From: Bedellia somnulentella
Taxonomy: Eukaryota > Arthropoda > Insecta > Lepidoptera > Bedelliidae
Direction of reading: 5' to 3'
Length of the DNA: 64,000 nt
NCBI GenBank assembly: GCA_963576735.1
Contig: OY755189.1
Span: 2,418,001-2,482,000 of the forward strand
Shown here: one piece after another, positions 52,536-62,229 of the stretch
Position numbering within the stretch: the first letter of the stretch is position 1
Layout: each line of letters starts with the position of its first letter
Notes under the pieces: model-generated
Databases searched by the model: none
What the model saw: only the letters and a program-made list of their open reading frames with translations
Told to the model about the DNA's origin: nothing
Made by a program: the position numbers and the translations under genes

Positions 52536-52650
52536 AACTTCCAAAAGTGGCTGAGGAATTTCTCATTCCAAAGCTCTGGCTACCCCGTTAACAAAAAGTT
52601 AAGGGATTTATAGCCGTGAGTATCTGTATGCATTATGTATGTATGTTTTA
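52536..52650 (+). repeat. SINE-A, 3' half
   Basis: It starts AACTTCCAAAAGTGGCTGAG and ends AGCCGTGAGTATCTGTATG with a TATG tail. It lies antisense, just upstream of the first visible phosphatase exon. Confidence 0.88.
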
Positions 52651-52659
52651 ATTGTATGG

Positions 52660-53735
52660 AATAAATCTTATACAATGTTGCAAGAAATTATTTTTTTTAG
52701 AGTTTATTTTAATGAGGTCAAGTTTATTGTATTTAAAGGTTTTTCCAATGTACATTTAGGTAGAGTGATTTGGCTATAGTTTATTACGCTGGTCTTACGC
52801 CGGATGGCCTCCAAAGTAAAAAATATCTTAATTTTCAGATAGTCAGATGGGGCAAGCCCGCAGTGAACTACGAAAGTTAACTCCCCGGGCATAAAAACCG
52901 AGAATTCCGCATTGTGTGTGAGCCGAACTTTTTACTGCTAGGCCAATGAGGCGAGCATACTTTGGATTGACAGTCATAGAAGAATAATATTAAAATATCT
53001 TCCGGCAGCTGTGCGCACACTTTTTGTTTATTTGCTCGCTTTTCTTAGATTTTATTAATTTAAAAAATATGTACAATGGAGGATATTTTCAAATTTTACA
53101 TGTAATGAAACATAACGAAACGCCGTAAAACAATAGCTTAACGACTCTAGCCAAACATTAAACACTCGACCAAGATCCGGACTATCAACACTTCACGTTT
53201 ATATTTACTATTCACTATATTCTGTGAAGACAGTAACATAGAAACAACGCATTAGAAACACTTAAGCATCCTATGGTGGAATGAGGTAATGAGTTTATAA
53301 CGGTTTGTTGCAAATGTATGTGAATCAAGATGTCGTTTGCAGTAAGATTAATAGTTTACTTATGATTTCTGGAATATAGACTTTAGTTTATAACAGCATG
53401 TTTAACATAACACATTTGTTATCAGCAGGGAATGAATTCACATCACCAATGAAATAAAAAATATATTTATTGACGAATGCTGTTTGAGCCTGGTTGAAAA
53501 CCCATTTGTTAGCGCCATAACGTTGATAAATTAGTTGGATCAATAGATATAAAATCAAGTGTGCTGTTCAGATGGATCAAAGTACATGAATCCAGAGTAT
53601 CACTGCATCAATATACAAAACAACGGTAATATCCGTATTATCATTTCTATTTTCTCCGTGGTAAATTGTTTGCAATTGAATATTATTTATCTAATACTAT
53701 GTTGTGCTTTGATTCTCAATTACGGAACTATGATA
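52660..53735. other. no gene recognised
   Basis: AT-rich. Any upstream phosphatase exon would be on the minus strand from here on, but no exon with a clear start codon and donor could be identified. Confidence 0.35.
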
Positions 53736-53737
53736 GC

Positions 53738-53785
53738 AGAGGTACCAAAACTTCAGAATACCACGCGAAATGTTGTTAACTGGTG
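53738..53785 (-). repeat. SINE-B fragment, degenerate
   Basis: The plus strand AGAGGTACCAAAACTTCAGA and ACTGGTGATCGTA resemble the SINE-B region AGAGGTACTAATACTTCTGA...CCTGGTGTTC. The match is weak. Confidence 0.4.
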
Positions 53786-53799
53786 ATCGTACAAACCAC

Positions 53800-55040
53800 T
53801 CCTCTGGGGTAGGGACTTCGCTATCTGCTACCAAACAGAACTAGTAAGCAGTTAATTCAGGCTTCAGTTCTGGCTATTACATGTTGGGTAACATATGATT
53901 AACAGGATCTGAAAAACATTCAGTTCCTTTTACCGCTACTACTACTAGTACCGTTTTCATTTGAACCATAATGCCGACAAAACCGTGATAAATAACTTGC
54001 TACAGAAAAATACTAAACATGATTTACAATAGTTAACAAAAAATATCAGTAACACAGTAGTTTCTAACTCATAAATCCATTAACAAATAGGACAAATCAT
54101 AGTTATTTAGTGCTAATAACTACCTCATTAACATGCAACTTGCACACGCCGATTTAACACGGCATAATAATTTAAATAACCATTCTAACTTGATCCATTC
54201 GGTAATAGTACCCTGTTAACATTCTTAGCTCAAAATAAACTGGTTGTTTGATAGTCGCGTAAGATTCGCCATGTTTACTTATACGATGACAGCTGTCATT
54301 CCTTAGCTGTCATTACGGTTCGTTGACAGGGAAATAATTATGTTACAAAGAAGGCTAGTCTGCGTATTGGTAGAAGTAGAAAATTGATTAAGTAATTAAC
54401 TGTGCAGTTTGTAATGCAATGATGTAAGAACAAATAAAGCGACTAAAAGAAAAATGTCTAATGCAAATCGACCATGTGATTCATAGAACATAATTTTAAC
54501 TATTACCATTAAATTTCCTTTGTCATCTCTGAATTTTCAAATTGGTTATATGTTTTAAACAATGTTACGTCTGAATTCCTTTTAACGAAGAAATTGTCGT
54601 GTATTCTGCATTTTCCTAAAAACAAAGATTCAGAAAACCTTAGAAAATAAGAGATGTAGTGAGGTGACTGTGTGTTTAATATTAAGAAATTAAATCCATC
54701 TGCTTATTTTTTTAAGATCTGAATATGCAAAGCAAAACATTTTCTTTATATGCCACGACACCTACGACTTTGTGCAAAGAAATTGATGCATGTTTGTTTA
54801 TTTCGAAGAAGGTAAACATGTTTAAATCAAATATCAAGCATTCCAAATTCGAAAACCATAGCCAATCACCACTTGAACATTCTATAGATGCAAACAAAAC
54901 ATACAGTTGTTGGTTCGAAATTTGAATTTTAAATACAAAACAAATGTAAGAACGTCTGTTCTGTGAATAGATTAAATGGAATGAACATTACCGAATTCAA
55001 TTACATATTCATAGAATTTAAGTTTTAAGACTTCTATAGG
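53800..55040. other. no gene recognised
   Basis: AT-rich. A local ACAGCTGTCATTCCTTAGCT duplication lies near 54290. The overlapping short frames around 54712-54925 on both strands have no domain. Confidence 0.4.
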
Positions 55041-55044
55041 GCTT

Positions 55045-55251
55045 ATAAATAAAAGATGTTATTAAAGGAAAGAAAAATTTCGACACTGGCGGGGTTCGAA
55101 CCCGCGACCTTCGGGTATACGCCCCCGTCGCTCTGCCAACTGACACTGTAGCTCAGTTGGCAGAGCGACGGGGGCGTATACCCGAAGGTCGCGGGTTCGA
55201 ACCCCGCCAGTGTCGAAATTCTTCTTTCCTTTAATAACATCTTTTATTTAT
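55045..55251. repeat. 99-bp-arm palindrome of tRNA-like element T
   Basis: Bases 55045-55143 and 55153-55251 are reverse complements with a single mismatch around a nine-base loop (CACTGTAGC). The right half holds a complete tRNA-like unit (55142-55215: GACACTGTAGCTCAGTTGGC ... GTTCGAACCCCGCCAGTGTCG region). The left half holds the same unit reversed and cut in its D arm. The fold-back point is the natural inverted pair GCCAACTGA/TCAGTTGGC at the 5' edge of the unit. Confidence 0.95.
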
Positions 55252-55614
55252 GAGTAATAATCCCCACATGAGGAATTCATGTCAAAAAACATTAAATTAT
55301 GTCATAGTTAGGCGTTTCCAACATTTGCATTCTATCTGAAAAGGTAGACAAGTGGCCGTCCGAATTAGTTAAAATTCGGAGGTAGGAAACGCAAACACTA
55401 CTTGAACGTGTAAAAAAGAAACAAAGGATAGAGAAATTTCGCGCTGGATGCCAACTGACACTGTAGCTCAGTTGGCAGAGCGACGGGGGCGTATACCCGA
55501 AGGTCGCGGGTTCGAACCCCGCCAGTGTCGAAATTTTTCTTTCCTTAATAACATCTTTTATTTATGAGTAATAATCCCCACATGAGGAATTCATGTCAAA
55601 AAACATTAAATTCT
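55252..55614 (+). repeat. second family T copy with shared 3' flank
   Basis: A tRNA-like unit at 55457-55530 is followed by about 80 bp (AATAACATCTTTTATTTATG, AGTAATAATCCCCACATGAG, GAATTCATGTC) that also follows the first unit at 55216-55302. The flank CATGTGGGGATTATGACTAA near 23640 is a diverged match, so the mobile unit extends well beyond the tRNA-like part. The 5' side GTGTAAAAAAGAAACAAAGG matches the flank at 29870-29905. Confidence 0.85.
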
Positions 55615-55979
55615 ATAGGGCTTTTTTGAACGTTGTCACATAAAAAACACAAGCGTACGATTTAACTGTTTCTTTTTATTGATTTACATAGGAATTCATT
55701 AAAAAAACGTAGAAACTTATTTTAAACTACTATATTAGAAATCATACATCAATAGTCTCTGTCTTCCGCATGAGAACTACCCCCGTGAGTATGTTTTGAT
55801 AGACCATAGATTTTATTTAAGCTAATATTTTAAGCTCAGACCACGAAATTAAGAGTGAATTTTACTTTAAAGTTTTAAAATGTACATTTTGATTGATCAG
55901 CGGAATAATATGAGGAAGTGCCAAACCGAAAACAAATAATCATAGCCTGTTAATTAAAACTATTATTTATTTGTATTTC

Positions 55980-56102
55980 AGAATAAAAATTTGCTTGAGA
56001 AGATTGATGAATGTGAGGGAAGCAAAAAAAGATTATCGGATCGCACGTGGCGCTCATTTATCTGTCTTCCCTACGGGAATTAATGGCGTGAGTATATGTA
56101 AT
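55980..56102 (+). repeat. LINE-1-like 3' end, diverged
   Basis: It contains AGAAGATTGATGAATGTGAG, GAAGC and GATCGCACGTGGCGCTCATT, then CCCTACGGGAATTAATGGCG, TGAGTATATG. This is the same layout as the LINE-1 C-terminus and 3' end but more distant, perhaps a related LINE family. Confidence 0.6.
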
Positions 56103-56109
56103 TTATTTG

Positions 56110-56530
56110 TGCAGATACACCACGAAGTCTCGTAAAACACTGATACTTCTCTCATTACGAAACGAAGATATTACGTCATAGCGTTAATTTATTAATGGGG
56201 TATTTATCTCAATTAATAATGACTCATTACATGTATGAAATTATCTCTTAATACTTTCTCTTCTTATAAAAACAATATGCGGTGAGGTTCCTCTTTAAAA
56301 CTGTTGCATCAATTTTAATAAAACTTTTGTTCTTTTTATTTTCTTAAGAGGTATATGAGGTTGCGAATATATGAAATATTTTTTTTATTAAGCTACAACT
56401 TCAATTATAGAAATTAATAAGACTGCTCCTTTTATGGTATTAAGATTATTTAATGTATTGATTAAGATGTCATATTGTAAATAAATCACCTCGATCATAT
56501 AGATCATATCATCAGAATGGTTCCCTTGGT
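56110..56530. other. no gene recognised
   Basis: AT-rich, no repeat match. Confidence 0.4.
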
Positions 56531-56534
56531 TCCA

Positions 56535-56780
56535 ATACATACATACATATACTCACGGCTATAAATCCCTAGAAGGTGTAGCCAGAGCTAAGGAATAAGA
56601 AATCCCTCAGCCACCCTTGGAAGCTGCGTTGGGAAAGATGGTAAAATAAAGGTTGTTGGTGATGGGTCTCCAACCGCATCGCCCAAGAATCCCTTAAAAG
56701 CCCTAATACCGATAGTCACCTCTTACGTACACCAACCGGAAAAAAATGTGGTAGTGCTATTCTAAGCCGACACTACAAAG
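56535..56780 (-). repeat. SINE-A, full length
   Basis: This is a complete minus-strand copy with the TATG tail, well preserved. Confidence 0.95.
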
Positions 56781-57286
56781 CTCCTCCAAAACAATACAGG
56801 GTTAATGTAAAGGTGAATTTTGATCGCAAGAGTGTATAATAAACTTTCATTTGAGTGCAATTTTATTTCGCGTTGACTACACCTTTATGATTAATCCAAA
56901 TAAGGGATAAGAAACACAGAGCAAATTTAAAGAACAACGTTTATGTCTTAAAACTATAACTCAAAATTACTTATTTATTTGACTTCGTACCGTGTCAGTC
57001 CGGAAAAAGTGGGAAATATCCCAATAGCAATATACCAATAGCTATTCGGATAAAAATACACAGCATTGGTTTCATTTTAACATTTTATAGAGATTATGTT
57101 ACGTAATGATTTATTGTGTGATAATACGAAAATATTGCTTTATTAAATAAATATACATTTCTTACCGAAATAGCTTGTACACAAAAAAAAATCCTTTGTT
57201 ATCTCTTCAGGCTAGTTAAATATTATGCTTAAGAAGATTAATTGAATTGAAAATAGTCTTGAAACATCAAAGGCAAGGTCAATTTA

Positions 57287-57412
57287 GGTGTGTTTTTAAT
57301 GATAAAATAATTAATATTAATTATATTATTGGTTTCTTTTTGTCCGTCTGTATGAATAGAACATTAAACAACTTGGTATTCTTTAGTTTTTTTTTTGTTT
57401 CTGTAAATACGT
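57287..57412 (+). repeat. repeat F, copy 2
   Basis: This is the forward partner of the block at 28139-28275. The frame seen across it is part of the repeat. Confidence 0.65.
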
Positions 57413-57599
57413 TGCGTGGGCTCTTTTAAGGATCGCTCTAAATCAGTATTGAAAGAAGCTTCTCAAATAATAAGATAACGCACTTATTTTCTTAAAGAGT
57501 AGGCAGAGCTTGCACTTAAAAGAGTTATCTGGAAAGTGCATCGTTTAAAAATTGTGAATAAATATTTTTGCTAAATTAACGATTATTTTTTTAATTATG

Positions 57600-57966
57600 C
57601 AACCGTGATAGCCCAGTGGGTAGAACACTCGGTTATCGTGCAAGCGACTAGTGTTCAAATCCTGGTTCGGGCCTACACCAATTTGTCTTTTCTAAAGACA
57701 TATGTGTGGTTAATTTATCATGGTTGTTAACGGTGAGGGAAAACATCGTGAGGAAACCCACATGGCTGAGTTGTACTTAGTCATGTGACAGTGTATTCGT
57801 ACAAAACGGCGATAGGCCTGCCCCCTATCACGTGAGTACACTGTCCATGCAAAACGTGGGTACTCTGAACACCAGGTGACAAAGTCACGTGATGTTCAGA
57901 AGTATTAGTACCTCTGCCAACCCCTTCGGGGATATTCGGCGTGAACGTTTATGCTTATGTTTATGC
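57600..57966 (+). repeat. SINE-B, full length (subfamily 1)
   Basis: It is flanked by a T-run plus AATTATG duplication (57586-57599 and 57967-57981). It has a complete head, body and TTTATG tail, and is very close to the copy at 7343. Confidence 0.96.
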
Positions 57967-58520
57967 TTTTTTTTAATTATGGCCTTATTTTCAGTCATCA
58001 ATCTTCTGAAACAAACTGTTTCTTCTTTTAACTCAATTAAATTTAACTTAATTAATTTTAATTTAACTTAAAAATTTATCTATCAAGCTCTAAATTCTGA
58101 ACGCACTTAGTGGCTAAAGTATTAGGACAATGAGTCACATAGCGCTTTATACCGCAAAGTAAGTTATATGATGTTAATAGAACAATAATGTATTGCTCAT
58201 TAAAACAGACACTTCAAAGAGTTATCGGCAGCAAGATGGGGTCATCAGGGTTGCACAAGCGCACTTTGCCCGCCTTATTCGGCTAATATGCTATGTAATA
58301 GGGTTATTGAATTATGTTATACGATAAAAATAATGCAGTTTGTTCCTGTTTTTAATTAGGCAGTGGTATAGAAGCTCTGTAATAGCTACTGTTATATTCT
58401 GATCGCAGTATTTAGGTTTAAAGTTGTAGCTGTTTCAGCTAGATATAAATAATAGTGTTAATATAAACAAATTTAGAAGAAATTAAATAACTGTTGATAA
58501 AGTTGTGATTAATTTGTTTA

Positions 58521-58690
58521 AACGGCGATAGGCCTGCCCCCTATCACGTGAGTACACTGTCCATGCAAAACGTGGGTACTCTGAACACCAGGTGACAAAG
58601 TCACGTGATGTTCAGAAGTATTAGTACCTCTGCCAACCCCTTCGGTGATATTCGGCGTGAACGTTTATGTTATGTTGTTATGTTATGTAA
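58521..58690 (+). repeat. SINE-B, 5' truncated
   Basis: It starts ACGGCGATAGGCCTGCCCCC and runs to the TTATG tail. It is nearly identical to the 3' half of the copy at 57600. Confidence 0.95.
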
Positions 58691-58726
58691 TTTGTTTAAT
58701 TGACGAGAGTCTTCAATTACATCACT

Positions 58727-58878
58727 AAGTTCATCTGGTGGCCTAGAATAAGCGTTGTTTTATCATTGCTCTATGGGTTAGAATGAGATTAAGTATGCGA
58801 TACTATGTCAGTGCGAAAGAGATAGCTGTTGTATGCCACGCGATACCTAGTTAAAAGGTCGGTCGTGCTAGCCATGCT
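58727..58878 (+). repeat. repeat D, copy 2
   Basis: This is the direct-repeat partner of 20323-20480. Confidence 0.8.
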
Positions 58879-58884
58879 TTCTTG

Positions 58885-59635
58885 TACTAAAAATGAAGTC
58901 GTCAATATCTTGATCTTATGCATAAAATGGCGCCAAGCCAGTTAAAAGAACCCCCAGTTAAACAGTTAATGAAAACTGCAAGATAAGTTAATCTGCAACG
59001 GCCCTGTTACTTCAAGGCTGCCCTTAATTAACCTTTCCGCTGTTATATGGTGCTATGGTATTCAGAATGCACTACGGCAATTAATACGAAAATAACTTTC
59101 TTTGGAATTAGAATTCTTGATGATTTAAAGTCACATAGTGTTTCTTATTGTATATACCCGACGTGTTGGCAGAGGTAAAATAACTTTATAATTGTGTCTG
59201 ACTATACTTACACACACACCAAAGTTTAGCTAATATCTCACACACCAACCTGTACTTAGCGTAAGGCTAAAACGAAATATCAGTTTTCTTTACCATAATT
59301 TTAATGTGAGAGTTTGCAGATATTTTTTTTTTGTTGAATATTCCTAAATATTGATTATTTTCATTTTACTCATAAATTAAAAATCACTAGCCTCTACCTA
59401 CCCAACTAGAACTAATCACGTGGATATGAGTGCAAATAAAGCCTTAACAATCGAGAGAGAGAGACTAAATATTCCGTAAACATTTCCACTAAGTTTGTAC
59501 ACAGAAGCGGTTCACAATAGTAGTTTGTTCGGTGCAGGTGTTAACCACAACGTTGCATTGTCAAATTATGAACGCAGGACAGCTGCAATAGAATTAATTT
59601 ACACTTGGTACTTGGAGTTATTTGAGAGGTTATGT
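58885..59635. other. no gene recognised
   Basis: AT-rich sequence. There is a short (GA)n run near 59455 and a CCGACGTGTTGGCAGAGGTA stretch near 59158 that resembles a SINE-B fragment. Confidence 0.4.
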
Positions 59636-59659
59636 AGGAACGTTATTAATGGGTGAACA

Positions 59660-60484
59660 AGAAGAAGAAGCAGAGCTATCTTACCAATGCACCGTACGGC
59701 AGCGTTTCGAGGCAGTTTCAGGTTTGCGGCGTCTAAGTGCTGGAATGACCTTCCCCCACCTATCCAAAATGCTCCCAGTAAGTACACTTTTAAGCGAAAG
59801 CTTAAAAATTACTAGCTGGTTAAGCAAAATCCTTCGTTTATTCCAGCACGTCCTTGTTAACAATTATTTATTTATTACCAAATCTGTACTCGTATTTTAT
59901 TAAATTTTCTTTGTTTATTTATTTTTTCCTTTTATTAAGTAAGTACTACAACATATTGATAATTAAAGTTTACTATAACTATTATTTATTTATTAATCTT
60001 TATTAACATAACTGTTTTTACAGCTTGTCTGCAGGTGGAGTCTCTTATGTATTTATATTTATGTATTATGTATGAATATTTTTAGTATATAATTATACGT
60101 GTAGTTTTTATATAATAATTTAGTAACGCGGTACTTTCTCCTGCTATTATTTATTTATACGAGTATGTTATAAGTTCTCTTTTTCATTATGACATTGTGA
60201 CGTCTTTTCTTTTATATTTTTATTTTGGGGCTGACTGAAAATCAGTGTTGTGAGGTATTCATTTACTTCACAACGATAATGCTGAGGCAGCTTCCAAATT
60301 CGTTGCTACTACGCAGGTTATACGGCTATAGTTTTTTTTTCTTTTATATCTTGGAATTAGTGTGTATGATATTGTCTTTCTATTATAATTTTTCTGTGTG
60401 TTTGTATATACTTATTTTTGTGCTGTATTTTCCTTTGTACGTGTGTAGCAGCGAATAAATGTTTTTCTTTCTTTCTTTTTTTCT
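59660..60484 (+). pseudogene. CR1/Jockey-like LINE remnant, ORF end and 3' UTR
   Basis: Across 59690-59830, with frameshifts, the plus strand reads WNDLPPPIQNAPSKYTFKRK followed by LKNY and a stop. This is the ending of many CR1/Jockey-type LINE ORFs. A 3' UTR of about 650 bp follows, with AGCAGCGAATAAATG and a (TTTC)n tail at 60450-60484. The polymerase is missing, so the copy is dead. Confidence 0.75.
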
Positions 60485-60574
60485 TGCTAACAAGACAGGA
60501 GAGTGAAAGAAAAGAGTAGATCATGAGGTAGGTGAATGTAAGGGAAACGGAGCAAAATAGAAATTATATCTTCT

Positions 60575-60810
60575 GCCGTGTAGTGCTGGCTTATAATGTC
60601 ACTACCCTTTTCTACCCACGGGTGTCGTAAGAGGCGACAAAATGGTATGGGGCTTTTAGAGTGATTTTTGGGCGAACGATACATTATTTCAACCATCTAG
60701 TCCTACCAACTTCCATATGTGGCTGAGGAGTTTCTAGCTCTGAAGCTCTGGCTACCCCTTATTGGAATTTATGACCGTGAGTATATGTGTGTATGTATGT
60801 ATGTGTATGT
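60575..60810 (+). repeat. SINE-A, full length
   Basis: It starts GTGTAGTGCTGGCTTATAAT and ends GACCGTGAGTATATGTGTG with a TATG tail. A deletion removes the ATGCGGTTGGAGACCC block. Confidence 0.9.
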
Positions 60811-60814
60811 TAAT

Positions 60815-61300
60815 TTTTAAGATCCCGTAGCAACATGTGTGAGTATGTATATCACATAAAGAGTGAATAACAAATTTATTATTCCCACAAAATCTGTCCG
60901 TATCTAACTTATTACTTGACGTCCTCGCTCTTATAGGTCTCAACTACCTATATTGATTATCTAGCTAAAGTTCTACCGTTCTAAATTATTGTAACAAAAA
61001 ACTCGTAAATTGTAGAAAAGAATGCATCCATTGACAACATAAGTAGATTAATTGAATCATTACTGTAACTCAACGAGGTATTTTAAACAAGTCTTTAAGT
61101 TTCACACAAAAGCAAAAACTGGCATCCGGAAAAGTAAAAGTGTAAAAGTAATCAGTGTAAAAGTAACCGATGTAAGATGTAAGGTGAAAACTAATAGCAA
61201 AACCATTTATGCTGAGCGCATTGATTTCTATCACACTGCGATTAATTGTGGTTGTGTTGACCACATACATACAATCAATCGTAATTGAGTCAATGATTAT
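60815..61300. other. no gene recognised
   Basis: AT-rich, containing overlapping short frames on both strands (61052-61288) without domains. Confidence 0.4.
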
Positions 61301-61305
61301 GTGTG

Positions 61306-61545
61306 GGTAGTGTCGGCTTAGTTAACACTTCTACCTCTTTTTTCATGTGTCATATGAGGTGACGAAATATTCGATTGTCATTAAGAATTTTCGCTATTTT
61401 AATATATTCCGCGCTATGTTGTATCACCATAGAATATCACTAACCCATTTCTTCCGGTGGGTGTTGAAAGAGGCAATTCAGGGTTAGGGGCTTTTTAAGT
61501 GGCTGGAAACCCATAATCAATCATTCTTTATTTTACCATCCTTTT
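61306..61545 (+). repeat. SINE-A fragments, two degenerate 5' parts
   Basis: GGTAGTGTCGGCTTAG at 61306 and AGAATATCACTAACCCATTT at 61431 each start a partial SINE-A. The second runs to TTTATTTTACCATCC. Confidence 0.7.
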
Positions 61546-61790
61546 TCAAATTATATTCAAAATCATAGCAAAGTGTAGCCGAACTCTCTGTTAACCGTAA
61601 ATATATAATTTGTTGTCTATGTTTTTGGTCTGTGTGTACAATAAACCGTAATTGTCTCAATTATGGAGCAGGATTGAATCGAGTGATTACAAAATTTATC
61701 GATGGTCCGGTTCGGTCAGTGACTAGTGTAACTTACAATTTATTGAATACGGTTGAACTTCAGAATGCATATCTTGATATTATAAGCCGT

Positions 61791-62028
61791 GTAGTGTCGG
61801 CTTAGAATAACACTACCCCATTTCTACCCGTGGGTGATCGTAAGAGGCGACTAAGGGCATAGGGGCTTATTAAGTGATTTTTGGGCGATGTGGTTGGAGA
61901 CCCGTCACCAAAAACATTACCTTTTCCCCAATCAACTTCCAAAAGTGGCCGAGGGATTTTTCATTCCAAAGCTCTGGCTACCCCGTTAAGGGATTTATAG
62001 CCGTGAGTATATGTATGTATGTATGTAT
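61791..62028 (+). repeat. SINE-A, full length
   Basis: It is complete to the TATG tail. It shares ACTACCCCATTTCTACCCGT, GGGTGATCGTA and TTCCAAAGCTC-like variants with the copies at 20030 and 52536, so these look like one subfamily. Confidence 0.94.
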
Positions 62029-62080
62029 AGATTTAAGACAAGAATTAAACACTTTAAAAAAATCAAAATACAGTTATAAG

Positions 62081-62213
62081 TTAAGATTGCCATTATTTCC
62101 TATTCGGGTAGGTACAGACTATCGATCGTCACTTTGTACAATCCTGAAAAACCTCTCTAGCTTCATTTACATTTATCTATCTTTCTTTCCACAAATGGTC
62201 TTTCATTCTTTGA
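62081..62213 (-). repeat. LINE-1 3' fragment
   Basis: The plus strand reads TTCGGGTAGGTACAGACTATCG, the AACCTCTCTAGCTTCATTTA region and on to GGTCTTTCATTCTT. It is diverged and without a tail. Confidence 0.8.
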
Positions 62214-62229
62214 TTGTATGTTTTAGTTA

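Noticed and set aside
61052..61288. Overlapping frames on both strands
   Set aside because: They have no recognisable domain. Lys/Val-rich simple composition explains the lack of stops.
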